Notes under the pieces: generated by a model
Seen by the model: the letters and a program-made list of their open reading frames with translations, nothing else
What the model was told of the DNA's origin: nothing
Databases searched by the model: none
In this document: piece by piece, positions 47,892-59,099 of the stretch
How the letters are laid out: the number at the start of each line of letters is the position of its first letter
How positions within the stretch are numbered: the stretch's first letter is position 1
Made by a program: the position numbers and the translations under genes
Origin: Homalodisca vitripennis
Taxonomy: Eukaryota; Arthropoda; Insecta; Hemiptera; Cicadellidae
DNA length: 64,000 nt
Direction of reading: 5' to 3'
Assembly (NCBI RefSeq): GCF_021130785.1
Contig: NW_025778948.1
Span: 1 to 64,000 of the forward strand

Positions 47892-48292
47892 ATGTATATA
47901 TAAAGAGTAATTTGGAACATAAAAATTCTCTATATTTTAAATTTAACCCTTCCCGCGCTACGGCAATTTGGGACGCACAATACCCAAACGCTACATATAC
48001 CTCAAAATCTTTTTTTTTCCATAAAGTCAACGCTAATGTTGTTTTTGAGTTTGTTACCATATAAAAAGACTGTTGGGGACGAAAAAATTAAAATTTGTTT
48101 AATACATTTATTTATAATTATTTATAAATAAATTAACTTTATAAAACAATATAAATACACAAAATGTAACGAAATGTTGAACGAAATTTTACGATCGTGT
48201 ATAATATTATATTATAGTATATTATATGTATAGTATAGTTAAAATAAATTATTAACATGTATAAAAAGATCTAAAATTAGCCATCACGTTGT

Positions 48293-48421
48293 TCAAGGTA
48301 ACGTCAACGTGTGGTACGTCTTGAAACACGTATCCGGGTGCAGGTTCGGCCGGGCGGTACATGTCTCACACATGTAAATGGTCTTCTTGCGTAAACCGTT
48401 GCGTGTACAAACACCACACAT
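48293..48421 (-). pseudogene. piggyBac transposase C-terminal cysteine-rich domain, remnant
   Basis: 42 codons from an in-frame ATG to TGA: MCGVCTRNGLRKKTIYMCET, then CTARPNLHPDTCFKTYHT and three final residues. The spacing of Cys and His (CX2C, then CX2C, then CX5 to HT) matches the zinc-binding tail of piggyBac transposases, which helps DNA-end recognition. The upstream frame is closed by TGA and no catalytic region is left. A longer minus-strand frame over the same bases (48,304-48,558) is in a different phase and is a shadow. Confidence 0.82.
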
Positions 48422-48686
48422 CTTCCCAATATGTCAAAAACCAATTTGACAACGTACGCACAACAGTTCCACTCGCGAGTTAGTTCGTCAGTAGCACTAG
48501 TGTCTGGCAAAACAGGCAGTGGCATGGGTAGTGCGCCGCGATTTTGCTTGGAGAACAACCGTGAAGCGGGGACAACTATTATTGTGTTTCTCTATTGAGG
48601 GATTTATGCTCCAGCAGCTGCTGCACTCCAACGGCAAAACTGGGAACTACTTACTCCCACTAGTAAACTTAATGTTTAAAAGCGAA

Positions 48687-48747
48687 TATATTTGTCAACA
48701 GCGTTTTAAGCAAAGTAAAAATTGGCGGTTATATTTGTCAACAGCGT
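48687..48747. repeat. 18-bp subterminal direct repeat of the piggyBac relic
   Basis: TATATTTGTCAACAGCGT at 48,687-48,704 and 48,730-48,747. Subterminal repeats in such positions are often transposase-binding sites. Function here is inferred. Confidence 0.75.
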
Positions 48748-48757
48748 GAAGGGTTAA

Positions 48758-51383
48758 ATTCTCTATCATTTACCTAGATTAAATTTTACTTTGAGAAGGG
48801 ACAGTTGTGTCTAAAAATGGTTTCAATATAATATTTTGATTGATTTTAAACTAAAATACTTTTCTATGTTAAGGTACTTTAATAGATTAGTTTTACTGAT
48901 TAGAGCCAAATAAATTTCAATACCTTTAACTATAAAATACTAAATAATTCCAATTTATTCCCAACACCCTTCTAAGGGATATTTAATGTTTTTGTTAATA
49001 CAAATAGTTCATTTATTATAAAGTGTTACAGTAATTTAATATTCTATTTGTTTCCTGTTCTGTATCTGACAGTACAGACTTTTGAATAAATTGTTGAGTA
49101 CTGAAATATTGAAGAACATCAATCAATCAGGGCGACCCCTGTCAATCACTCTGCCCACACGTCAAACATTGCCATCAATAACAGCACCATTGATAAAGAG
49201 TGCATCACATATATTTTAGTATTCGTATTTCTCCCATGTCCTTTGTTGTTTATCTATAACCCTTTGTAGTATGATTTTATTTCATAATTTTTATTGTGCT
49301 TTTAGATAACTTTTCAGATAAACAAACATCTATACAGTTGGCATTCAAATATTTAAAAAAATATAAATTATGAATTATTTTTTTATAAATGAGATATTTG
49401 TATTTTTGCAGGATTACTATTCGATACCTGTAATAATCCAAATTTTGTACCTGATTAATTTTGATTTCTGCAATAATTAAATAGCTCTCAAGATTTACGT
49501 TGATGATTTAATATTACATACTCATGTCTTAATAAATTGGGAAATTTATTTGATTCCAATCTATGCATGTAAGAAAAAGTTATTTTCAAAAATCAAGTAT
49601 TAAAAATGAAGTATTATCCTCATTAAAAATGAAAATAATTTTATTTTTAAATATTTTGCGATGGAACCAGATGCAGACCTCATAAGGTTTATTTATTTTC
49701 TTCATTAGTGAAAGATAGATGTGCACCACACAAGTCGTGCTATAGGCCTCGCTGGCGTTGCTAGCAAAATTTCAATTATATAACTCAAATTTACTATAAA
49801 TATGTCTGAAAGACAGAGATCAGAAGAAAAATCACACAGATAAGGCATTGTTATATCCCCTGGCGGATAAATTAAAAATGGCGTCACTCTACGAAAATAT
49901 ACAATAAAAAATTATAACGATCCCTGAAGAAATGATATTCCAGCAAAGTGTATAGTATAGAGATGAAAAATTTCTCTTCATATCGTAAAAACATGATACA
50001 TTCACACGTTTATTCTTTAAGAGAGGTTCTTGGCAAAGTCCATAAGATAAAAGTTCCGGTCAGCTAGTGATTGTACAGCAACGCAAGAGTGAGCTGTAAT
50101 CGAGTATAGTTTAACAATTTGAACATTGAATTTCCACTATATTTATTTATTCGATGAATACAAGTCTACACAAAGTCACCAAAATATGATTTTGTATGTT
50201 CGTTTTTATGGAATTTTACTGTTCGAGTAGAAAATGGAATTAATCAATTGTTTTTGTTGTTGTAGCATTGTTTCAATGATATGAGGTGACCGGAGACAAA
50301 AGAACTAGGCAGTTACTTAAACTGATAGGGTAAATATTTTATATATATGATTCCTTCAGATTTTATTTTTTAAACACGTAGGCATTTTAATATCTATTGA
50401 TTTTTTTCACGGATATTTCACATCGTTTAGTGATACAAAATGCCAACGTGTTAGGTTAGTTTTTGACCTGAAGAAGAGATCAGATTGCAGATCTCGAAAA
50501 GGTAGTGTTACTCATTTGTTTTTTATAACGGAAATGGAAAAAAGTTACGTCATACTTCAAAAGATATTTAGTGCACAGTAATCTTAAATTATGCGCATCA
50601 CACAGCGTCCCGCAGTGATGCCACGAGTCCTTTCATTCCTTTTGTTTACAATTTTAAATGGGTAAATGTTATGACCTTTTTAATGGCAGTCTCAACTTGT
50701 CATAAGACTATAAACATAAAGACTTTATAAAAAGGGAAATATTACAAACGAAATACATTTGAGTTTGTTGAAGCTGTTAACACAAACATAAGAGAACAAA
50801 GATTTCACTGGATCCTTCTAGACTTTCGAGTAAACATTCATGTAGTTTCTAGTCATTTTAAACAGTTTCAGTAAAATTAACACATTTTTAAAGGACCTAC
50901 TCATAGACGTATTACAAATTAATCTATTCTTGTATAATTTGAAACCAATGTTACATTCATACAAGTAAATAAACTATGATAACACTCACAATTCGCTGTA
51001 TTTCTGAAGTGTGAGTGACAAAAGAGACTCTCCCTCGCTACTTGACTTTCTTGCGGCAAGTTTAAAATGTTCAGCGCTGTTGTGTTTTTACAAAGGCAGA
51101 CAAATAATGTGACATTATTGTTGGTGACACACACTCATGCGTCTAACAGTGAAAATTCCTTAACTTTGTTACATTTTGACCATCATCGCAACGGTTTAAT
51201 TTAATACGTATTAAATATTTGTAACGTATTAGAATCAAAATTTATATTTGTATAACTTAATCATGTAAAAATGAGATACCAAATACTTTTACTATTTAAT
51301 AATTCATCAATTTTTTTTTGCATTTCTATGAATCTAAATTAAATTATTTTCGATTTATTTGGTTCTTTAAAAGGGAATTTGGG
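48758..51383. other. AT-rich, no gene seen
   Basis: No supported gene. Short frames at 49,705-49,887 and 50,919-51,134 (minus) lack recognisable features. Confidence 0.5.
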
Positions 51384-51563
51384 ATATGTGGAGCATCACT
51401 TGGACTGCTACATTCTCAGGACAACAAATATAACTTATATTTTAGCATATATCTATTTATGTAGGAGGTATAACCTGGAGACCTAGACATAAAAAAGGTA
51501 ATAGGTCTTTATCTCAGAATAACACACCAAGTTGTAGATGAAAGGACCTAGCACAATCGAAAA

Positions 51564-51714
51564 TTGTATGCAGACCCAGATATTGTAGCTGGAGTGCGAA
51601 TTAGAATAATCTGGTGGGCAGGGCACATCTTGAGGAAAGAGTATAGTGCCAAGACAAAGACAATTCTGGAGAGCAACGCTAAAGGTAGAAGACCTCTTGC
51701 ACGGTCAAGGTTAA
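51564..51714 (+). pseudogene. LINE ORF2 C-terminal fragment
   Basis: The reading YADPDIVAGVRIRIIWWAGH, then ILRKE and a short linker, then KGRRPLARSRLS, has the pattern of ORF2 C-termini of several insect LINE clades: a 'WAGHxxR' segment followed by 'GRRPxGRPRLxW'. It ends where the SINE begins at about 51,715. A further frame at 51,974-52,165 (…NKDLRKFGRRKEDEDAET…) may be its continuation beyond the SINE, but I am not sure. Confidence 0.65.
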
Positions 51715-51950
51715 GTTGCCAATGGCGCAGTGTAGTGGGTACGGCGGTTATCGCAAGATAACCAGATCAAGCAACGCCGAGCATGGCTGCTGCTTGGACA
51801 GGTGACCGCTGAGCGATCCTGTCCTTGCAAGCGGCCCGCCTGCCCGGTCATTGGTGGTGGTTCGGAAGTCACCTTTAAGCCGTTGGTCCCCAGGTTAAGT
51901 GTTAGAGAGGGCTTCTTAGCCCTAACTTCGCCTGGTAAAATAAGACATTC
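51715..51950 (+). mobile_element. 5S rRNA-derived SINE (SINE3 type)
   Basis: 51,718-51,835 follows eukaryotic 5S rRNA. GGTTATCGCAAGATAACC parallels the GGTTCTCGTCCGATCACC helix. AGATCAAGCAACGCCGAGCA parallels the box A region AAATTAAGCAGCGTCGGGC. GCTTGGACAGGTGACCGCT parallels the intermediate element and box C (ACTTGGATGGGAGACCGCT). A body unlike 5S follows, with a perfect 5-bp hairpin (GGGCT/AGCCC, 51,909-51,922) and an A-rich end. A head derived from 5S with a pol III internal promoter defines SINE3-type elements. It interrupts or abuts a LINE fragment. Confidence 0.8.
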
Positions 51951-51973
51951 TTTACTCTTTTTTTACTTTTAAG

Positions 51974-52165
51974 GTGATGGAACCAAATAAGGACCTAAGA
52001 AAGTTTGGAAGAAGGAAAGAGGATGAAGATGCAGAGACATCTGGGTTAGTGTTTTGGCGAGACAAAGTACCACCTGGAGTACTAATAGCCACAGCAAGTA
52101 GGTTAAGTAAATATGGCATTATTATTGAAAAGTACATCAGAAGTATGGCTCCCCTTTTAGTTTAA
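51974..52165 (+). other. Short open frame after the SINE, uncertain
   Basis: A 63-codon charged frame starting directly after the SINE tail. It could be downstream LINE coding sequence displaced by the SINE insertion. The second half has no LINE-like features. Not called as a gene. Confidence 0.25.
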
Positions 52166-53107
52166 TATGATATCTAATAATAATAGTTACATGAAATATA
52201 TATAATAGGAATATGTAGCAGGTATGTAGATTCCGCTCTGCTGGCACAAAATATCACTGTTTAGTAAAGATAGTAATTACATCTTGACGTTTTGTCTCTT
52301 TTTGAATATTCAACCCATGTTAATGTACAAATTCACTTTCCACAATAGCCTATATAACCTATAAATTATTACAATACACACATAGACAAACCAAATTATA
52401 ACATCATCTGTCAGTGTTTTTTCTAACGTTATTACTGTATAATCAGCTGATTAATTAGTGTTTTTTTTTTCAAAATAATATACTGTTTATACAAATGTAT
52501 ATAAACATGTAGTTTAAAATACACAAACATACATTAGTTTGATTATAGCATAATTTTGTAGAGCCTTGAAGTGAACAGATTTTTCGATAAATGTGGAATT
52601 CTGATTTTAGCACAGTCATAATAAAAGCCCTTTAAAATATTGTTTTCACTAAAAAAATGTTTTAATGCATTTCATAGTTTTAATCTGTATAAAGAATAAA
52701 ATAATAAAAAATATATATATTTTTTATATTTGTTGATTTTCAGTGCCGTATCCCGTTAAGTATCTGGCGTATATATAGTACTCTAAAGTAAAGCATAATA
52801 CTGCAGGTTTGTGAGGTCCTTTGTGAATGTTTAGCTCAAATTTCCTGAATCTGAATTTACGTACAGTCCTACAAACACTAAATGTGTGAGACTTTTTTTA
52901 TAATCTCCATTGTTTCGGTTTTCTTTAATAATAATAATTTTGTTTATTACTGTGGTGATTATGAATATAATTTTTATGTAACATTTTATTTGAATTATTT
53001 GTAACAAAACAACAAACTACAGCTACAATTATTTCTATTCAAAAATTTGGACTTGATAATTGTATAATAAAATTTTACAATTTATTTGTTTGTTCCATCC
53101 CTTTAGC

Positions 53108-53224
53108 ACTAAAAGTGATATTGGCCACATTAAAACCTACATGAAGATCTTTACTCCAGCACTAAGCAGAGACTGGGCTAAACAGAATAAATATGTACAG
53201 GAATTTTATTTTGTTGTAATCTAA
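53108..53224 (+). other. Possible short exon, unrecognised
   Basis: 38 codons follow a good acceptor-like sequence (TTCCATCCCTTTAG, ending at 53,106). The reading starts TKSDIGHIKTYMKIFTPALS and continues RDWAKQNKYVQEFYF before a stop. It is compositionally protein-like in AT-rich surroundings. A possible donor (GTACAG) lies inside it. I do not recognise it. It may be chance or a transposon scrap. Confidence 0.22.
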
Positions 53225-54172
53225 TTTTAGTTTCATTGTAGTACCTCAAAATAGATATTAACAGAATATAAAAAACAATATTATATTAGAAACATTGAGA
53301 TGACAGATAGTAAATGTGTACAGAGTTGTCGCAAATGTACAATGTGTGCAAATGTACTCATTTCCAGGCCTTTAATACTATGGCAAATACTTAAAATTTT
53401 CAATTAGATCTGTTCATGTTTTCATAAGGGAATAAATAGAATCTGTTACTGACTTTCTGCTTGGAAATAAAACTACTATAATCTAAGTAACTTTAATCAA
53501 TACATACATAGTAAAATATTACATTCTATGAATAAAAACGTACATTTTATTATTGCTTACCACACAATAGTTCGCCTATTTATGCTATACTATCCGAATT
53601 GCACAAGAGAATATGAACACCCCCTGTCAACTCTGACATGTGCCAGTTTAGACATTATAGTCATATAGAAACCTGCTCATTCAAGCAAAAGCTGGCAGAT
53701 TGTTAATTTTTTTCAAACAGGTAAATTAGGTAGCTTCATAAAGTGCCAATTTATATATTGTGTTTCGTTAAAAATGTATATAACGACCATCCGATCTTTA
53801 ATATACCAGTAACACAAGGGCATTTTATCGCAATTTATGAATTTATTATCGATTTATTAATGGAGTAACTTAACTATTTACAGGCATATAAAAATTAACA
53901 TGCAATAAATAATAAAACATATAAACTCAACCTGTGATCGTATTTTGTTCCTCGTCTTCATATAAGAATAATAATTACTAACATTTCCGTGCCATGTACA
54001 GTACATTAATACAGTAATAAGAAACAAATCAGAACAATAATGTGTCTTTGAAATGCCATATGACCCGAGATGTGACAAAGCAAATTATTTGACTCAATGA
54101 CAATCAACAACAATCCAATAGGTGTTACGAACAACGTTTAATTTGTAATTAAACACAAGATGTTAAATAATG

Positions 54173-54173
<1 letters not shown>
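53225..54173. other. AT-rich, no gene seen
   Basis: No supported feature; the minus-strand frame at 53,878-54,078 is unsupported. Confidence 0.5.
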
Positions 54174-54257
<84 letters not shown>

Positions 54258-54269
54258 ATCTCTCTCTCT
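54174..54269. repeat. (CT)n microsatellite at the 5' end of the LINE
   Basis: 96 bases, uninterrupted except two A substitutions near its right end. The LINE starts directly after it. Confidence 0.97.
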
Positions 54270-54284
54270 AGTAGCCTGGCGGCC

Positions 54285-55657
54285 GTGGCGTACACATCGT
54301 TTGTCGGACGTTCTGTTCCTTGTTCTATACTGTATTGGCTTTTGCGCTGTTATTGCTGTTTTTCAGTCATTATAAAGTGTTATCAGTGTAATAGTGTTAT
54401 TGACAAAGACGAGAAAAAACTTAAGTGTACTGAATGTTCACTTGTTTTTCATCTAAGCTGTTTACAAAGTGGTAAGGAATTTCTAATTACTTACGAAGAC
54501 TATGCGTATATATTGAATACCAATTCTGGATGGAAATGTGTTTCGTGCAATTTAAAAAAACAGTTGAAAGATGACGATACTCCTATTAGATCTGTAGGTG
54601 TTAAATCTGTAAGTACTAAGATCCCAAGCAAAAGTGTTAAAGGCGGTTCAGAAACTGATTCGGACACAAGCTCTACAGGGACTAATAAGAAATTAAGTTG
54701 CCAGACTTGTAACAAAGGATTTTCACACAATACGTATAAATGTGTGTGTGTTAAATGTAATTTATCGTTTTCATTTGAAATGCGTAACTGAATTTAAATC
54801 AAGGGAAGAATATGGTAAAGTTAAAGCAACCTGGCAATGTCAGCCGTGTGCTCAGGATATCCCAGGAATGCAGGAACCGATATCTGATAAGCTATTTTTC
54901 AGCTGCGGGGCAGGCCTTATCTGGTGATATCGTATCACTGTCTTTAATAATGAATGAGATAGTTTTCATTCAGAAACGAGGTTAAAAAGACAAACGCTGA
55001 TTTTAAGGATTCTATGGAAAAATATGCGGATTGGATTGTTGAAAATGGTTGAAAAATTGATGATGCGGTTAAATCAATTACTGAATTATCTAAGGACATT
55101 GACTTCATAAGACAGGAAAATGTAAATCTCAAGAAAATTGTATCGGATTTGACTTTTTAAAATGGACATTCTTGAACAGGCTTCAAGGGAAAAATACCGT
55201 TGAAATTCAGGGTATACCATTTGTGGAGAAAGAAAATGTGATGGAAATGGTTGTTGAAAAGGTGTCTATGGCTATCAGTTTCCCCTTTGATCAAAATATG
55301 GTTGACAAAATATGTTATCGAATAAGAACGAGATTTGGAGCATCTGAAAACCCAGGGAGTATAGTAGTTCGCTTTGTGCGAAATATTGATATGCAAATGT
55401 TTATACAAAAAAGAAGAGATAAGAGGAACTTGAACACCAGGGACATTGGCTTTCTACTGGGAAATTCTTCTGTGATTTATATCAACCACAGTCTGACGCC
55501 GGCTAAGAGGAGGTTGCTGCGAGCTGCGCGGCTGTGTCGCAGTGAGAAACAGTACACTTTCGTAAGGGTCAGCGGAGGACGCATCTTCCTACGTAAAAAT
55601 CAAGGAGATCCGGCAATTGAGGTGAAGCGAGAAGAGGACCTTGTAAAGTTGAAATGA
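54285..55657 (+). pseudogene. LINE ORF1: PHD-type zinc finger, coiled coil and FP-like C-terminal domain
   Basis: Probable nucleic-acid chaperone of the element. Part 1 (about 54,375-54,560) is a PHD-like finger: CYQCNSVIDKDEKKLKC, then TECSLVFHLSC and WKCVSC. Part 2 (54,690-54,860) holds a second Cys/His cluster crossing a one-base frame change near 54,767. Part 3 (54,960-55,150) is a charged helical/coiled-coil stretch containing TGA at 55,050-55,052. Part 4 (55,172-55,657) after another frame change near 55,190 resembles the C-terminal domain shared by insect LINE ORF1s and baculovirus FP-type proteins (VEIQGIP, SIVVRFVRN, LTPAKRRLLRAARL). A true start codon is uncertain because the first ATG lies upstream of recognisable sequence. 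Confidence 0.78.
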
Positions 55658-55813
55658 TGGTGTTTGTCTTACAGTTCAGTTTTGTGTTTTGTTTATCTTC
55701 GGTATGATAAGTTTATCAGTTGTTTCTTAGTTTTAATTTCATGTTGTAAGTATGGTGTTTTTTGACAATATTATGTGCTAAAATATTGATGTCTTTCTTC
55801 CATATAATAAAAT

Positions 55814-58170
55814 ATGGCGAGTGATTGTGGATTATTACTGCATAATAGGGAAAAGATTAATAGTTTAAAATCTAAATTTAGTAATAAGAATAAAGGTTTT
55901 TTGAAAGTAGCTCTTGTCAACGTAGAAAACCTAAGAGCGCACAAAGAGTCCTTTTTTAGTTTATTTGAGGATAATATTTTTGATATAGTTGTGGTTACGG
56001 AAACATTCCTGAAACCCATTTTGGCTTCTAGTCCTTTTAGTATTGATGGTTTTAACTTCAAAAGACATGACAGAGAGGGTAAGGAGGGTGGAGGAATTGG
56101 AATATATATTAAGAAATGTTTTACTTACAAAGTATTAGTTTCATCACAATCCTTGTACTGTAAGAAACCTGAATTTATTATTTTAGAAGTAGCTTTGGGA
56201 TGGAAGTTATTGTTGTGTGCCTTTTACAGACCACCGAAAGCAGGTTATATATCGGACTGTTTTGACATAATTGGGGACTTATTGCCTACTTATTCAGATG
56301 TATTTTACTTATATGAGATTTTAATATAGACTTAAGTACAGACAGAGTTTTTCCAGATAAAACGCAATTTATTAATTTAGTTGAGAATTCTAATTTTACT
56401 ATTCTACCATTACAACCAACATACCATTTACCTACATCTGATACCTTATTGGACTTATTGATTTGTAATGACGTGAACAAAGTAAATGTGTACGGACAAA
56501 TATCTATAGCTGGTATATCTTATCATGATTTAATATACATAGAGCTATGTCTTAGAGTTAAAAATAGTACTAATAGGGTCATGAAAGTTATTAGAGATTT
56601 CAAAAATGCAGATGTAAATAGATTAAGGCCAAGAATGTCAAACTTTATCGTTGGATGATGTTTACTCAGTAGACAATATAAATACAAAGGTAGATATATT
56701 TGTTAATAAATTAAATAATTTATTTAATAAATATGTACCTGAAAGAAATATCTCAACAAAAAGGACTCCCTGCCCTTGGATAAATACACAAATAAAATCA
56801 ATGATGAAAGACAGGGATAAGTTGTACAGTCAATATATAAGGACGAAAGATCCTATAACTTGGGAAAATTACAGAGTCTTAAGAAATCAAGTGAAACGTA
56901 TATTAAGAGACTCGAGAAAAAACCGTCATTTTGACTCTTTATTGAAACCAGATAAGCATTGCAAAGATATTTGGAATGTAATTAACAGTCAAGGAGTTGG
57001 TAAAAATGCTAATTTTATGTCAGATGTAATTGTACAACTAAATGAGTTGAATAGTTATTTCTGTGGTGTTAGCCATAGTATAAATGAAGAGTTGATTGAT
57101 TATTATAAAAGTCAAAGAGGTGCCTCTAGTGGTATTGATGATATGTTTATTTTTTCTGTAGTACGTAGAGAAGAAATTCCTAAAATGATGTTAGATATAT
57201 CGTCTAATGCTGTTGGTAATGATGAAATACATATTAGATTTTTAAAATTGGTTTGTGAAGAAATCAGTGATGTGTTGTATCATATTTTTAACTATTCTTT
57301 ATATAATTCTGTTTATCCATGTCAGTGGAAAAGAGCTCTTATTATACCATTAGCAAAGATAAAAACACCTTCAGAATGTAAAGACTATAGGCCTATAAAC
57401 ATATTAAGTGTATTAGGTAGGATATTAGATAAAATAGTTTTATAACCAAATTTGTAATTATGTTACTAGGAATAGTATTTTAGATAAATATCAGTCTGGT
57501 TATCGATCCTTTTACAGTACACAAACCGCACTGGTTAAAATAACAGACGATATCAGACATGCTATTGATAACAGAGAGATAACATTATTAATGCTTCTTG
57601 ATTTTAGTCGTGCCTTTGACTCTGTGAATCATAATTTATTATTGTCTGTTCTAGAATCTTACAATTTTGGTCCCGCTGTGGTTGATTGGTTTCGAGATTA
57701 CTTGACCAATAGACTTCAGCGGATCAAAACAAATAATGGAAATTTTTCAGAATGGAAGAATAACTCTGTAGGTGTTCCACAGGGGTCCACACTTTCTGCT
57801 TTGCTTTTTTCTTTATACATTAATAAGATTGGTAGTTCTGTTATATTTTGTAAATATATGATGTATGCAGATGATATTCAGTTATATTTAAACAGTAGGC
57901 CTAATATTCAATGTGTAACAGATGCTGTTAACTGTATGAATGTGGATTTGGGTACATTACATACATGGTGTAAAGATCATGGATTACAGCTTAATATAAC
58001 AAAGTGTAAGCTGGTATTGTTTGGATCCTCAAGGTTGCTACCTCACATTGATATTAACAGTTTGACACCTTTGATGATAAACAATGTACATTTAAATTTA
58101 GAGAGCTCAATTGTCAATTTAGGTTTAAGAATGTCTAATGATTTATCATGGCGTATACAAGTAAATTATA
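55814..58170 (+). pseudogene. LINE ORF2 first part: AP-type endonuclease and reverse transcriptase
   Basis: Endonuclease: LVNVENLRAHKESF, VVVTETFL, GGGIGIYIKK, YRPPKAG in the frame from 55,814; DFNIDLSTD and ISYHDLIYIEL in the next frame (56,317-56,658). The last motif normally reads S-D-H; here the Asp is Tyr. Reverse transcriptase: CKDYRPINILSVLGRILDKI, then MLLDFSRAFDSVNHNLLL, GVPQGSTLSALLFSLYIN and the catalytic box MYADD. Frame changes lie near 56,310, 56,640 and 57,438 (an extra T in a T run). The frame is ended by a transposon inserted at TA 58,169-58,170 and resumes at 60,692. Start at ATG 55,814 follows a 150-base spacer after ORF1. Confidence 0.88.
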
Positions 58171-58668
58171 CAGGGTGATTCATGAAGTTCTCCCCCCACT
58201 TCTACAGCACATTTTACTAGTAAAAATAATGAAAAAATGTTATATAAACATAGGTCCGAAAACGCTTCATTAGCGAGTTACAGCTAGCGAAAGATTTCGC
58301 CTGAATTCCTGGGTAAAGAGTAAAATAAAGCCATACCGTACTGAACTTTTGGAAAGGTTAATTAAGTAAGAAATATCGTGGATTTTTATGTATTTTTACC
58401 TGATAAAGCTAATAAAGTAGGTTTCAGAACTGTACCTGTAGTAGTTTTTGAGGGATTCAGGGTTAAATGCAAAAAATTGGGGCACGAAACAATGTTTTTT
58501 TTTAAGTTTGATGTACAATAACTTTGTTAAATTGGTAATAAATACATAAAATCAACACACATTAATTGTAGAGAATTTAATTCTGAGAAAATTGATATAA
58601 TCAAAGTCTAAATTAAAACAGAAATAAGTACCAAAAAATCGATTTTATTCAGTATAATACATTACTAG
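58171..58668 (+). repeat. Left terminal inverted repeat
   Basis: Inverted copy of 60,199-60,689. Similarity ends at about 58,668, just before a perfect 18-bp palindrome (58,677-58,694). Confidence 0.93.
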
Positions 58669-58676
58669 CTGTAAAG

Positions 58677-58694
58677 AAATACCGTACGGTATTT
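58677..58694. repeat. 18-bp perfect palindrome inside the transposon
   Basis: AAATACCGTACGGTATTT, immediately internal to the left inverted repeat and absent next to the right one. Confidence 0.9.
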
Positions 58695-59099
58695 AGTTAA
58701 AATAAAACAAAAACAAAATGTTTGTTCCTTAATGATGAGATAAACTGAGAAAAAAAAGATTAACTGTTAAATAAATTTGTTTGTAAATAAAAATATCATG
58801 TTTTATTACGTTGTATTTTTTTAAATAAAAAATTTACATCAAATGTTCGAAAATAAACGAAGCAAACATTTTCCCATTATTGTTTACTAATCATCGAAAT
58901 GCAGTTTTTTGTTTTATTAATTTCTAAGTTGGTAACGCACGAATAACAGCTGATCAACAATGGTATTCTGTACTGTTACGTTAGAACTGTGTATTAGTGG
59001 TGTTTTGCAAGCTACATGAGGAGATCGGGTTCTGTGAATCGTGTTATTAAATGCAATTTTTCTGTGAGTTATAATTCGATTGTTTATTCAGCGAAAAAA

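Larger units (their letters stand above)
47947..48753 (-). mobile_element. piggyBac-type element, internally deleted (807 bp)
   Basis: Bounded on both sides by TTAA (47,943-47,946 and 48,754-48,757), the target duplicated by piggyBac elements. The ends are inverted: CCCTTCCCGCGCTAC at the left and, read inward from the right, CCCTTCACGCTGTTG. Inside, the only coding remnant is the C-terminal cysteine-rich tail of a piggyBac transposase on the minus strand (48,293-48,421). An 18-base direct repeat occurs near the right end (48,687-48,704 and 48,730-48,747), one copy subterminal. The catalytic DDD domain is absent, so movement would need a transposase in trans. Confidence 0.88.
51384..52890 (+). 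repeat. Second diverged duplication, right copy, interrupted
   Basis: Homologous to 44,960-45,360 at 51,384-51,487, 52,220-52,280 and 52,770-52,890. The intervening 51,490-52,190 holds a LINE fragment and a 5S-derived SINE not present in the left copy. Confidence 0.65.

Noticed and set aside
48304..48558. 84-residue minus-strand protein over the piggyBac relic
   Set aside because: Out of phase with the recognisable zinc-binding tail; a shadow frame.
51718..51835. Functional 5S rRNA gene
   Set aside because: Many differences from 5S, extra 3' body with hairpin and no T-run terminator at the 5S end; SINE is the better call.
54160..54375. Ser-Leu repeat protein upstream of LINE ORF1
   Set aside because: Translation of the (CT)n tract.
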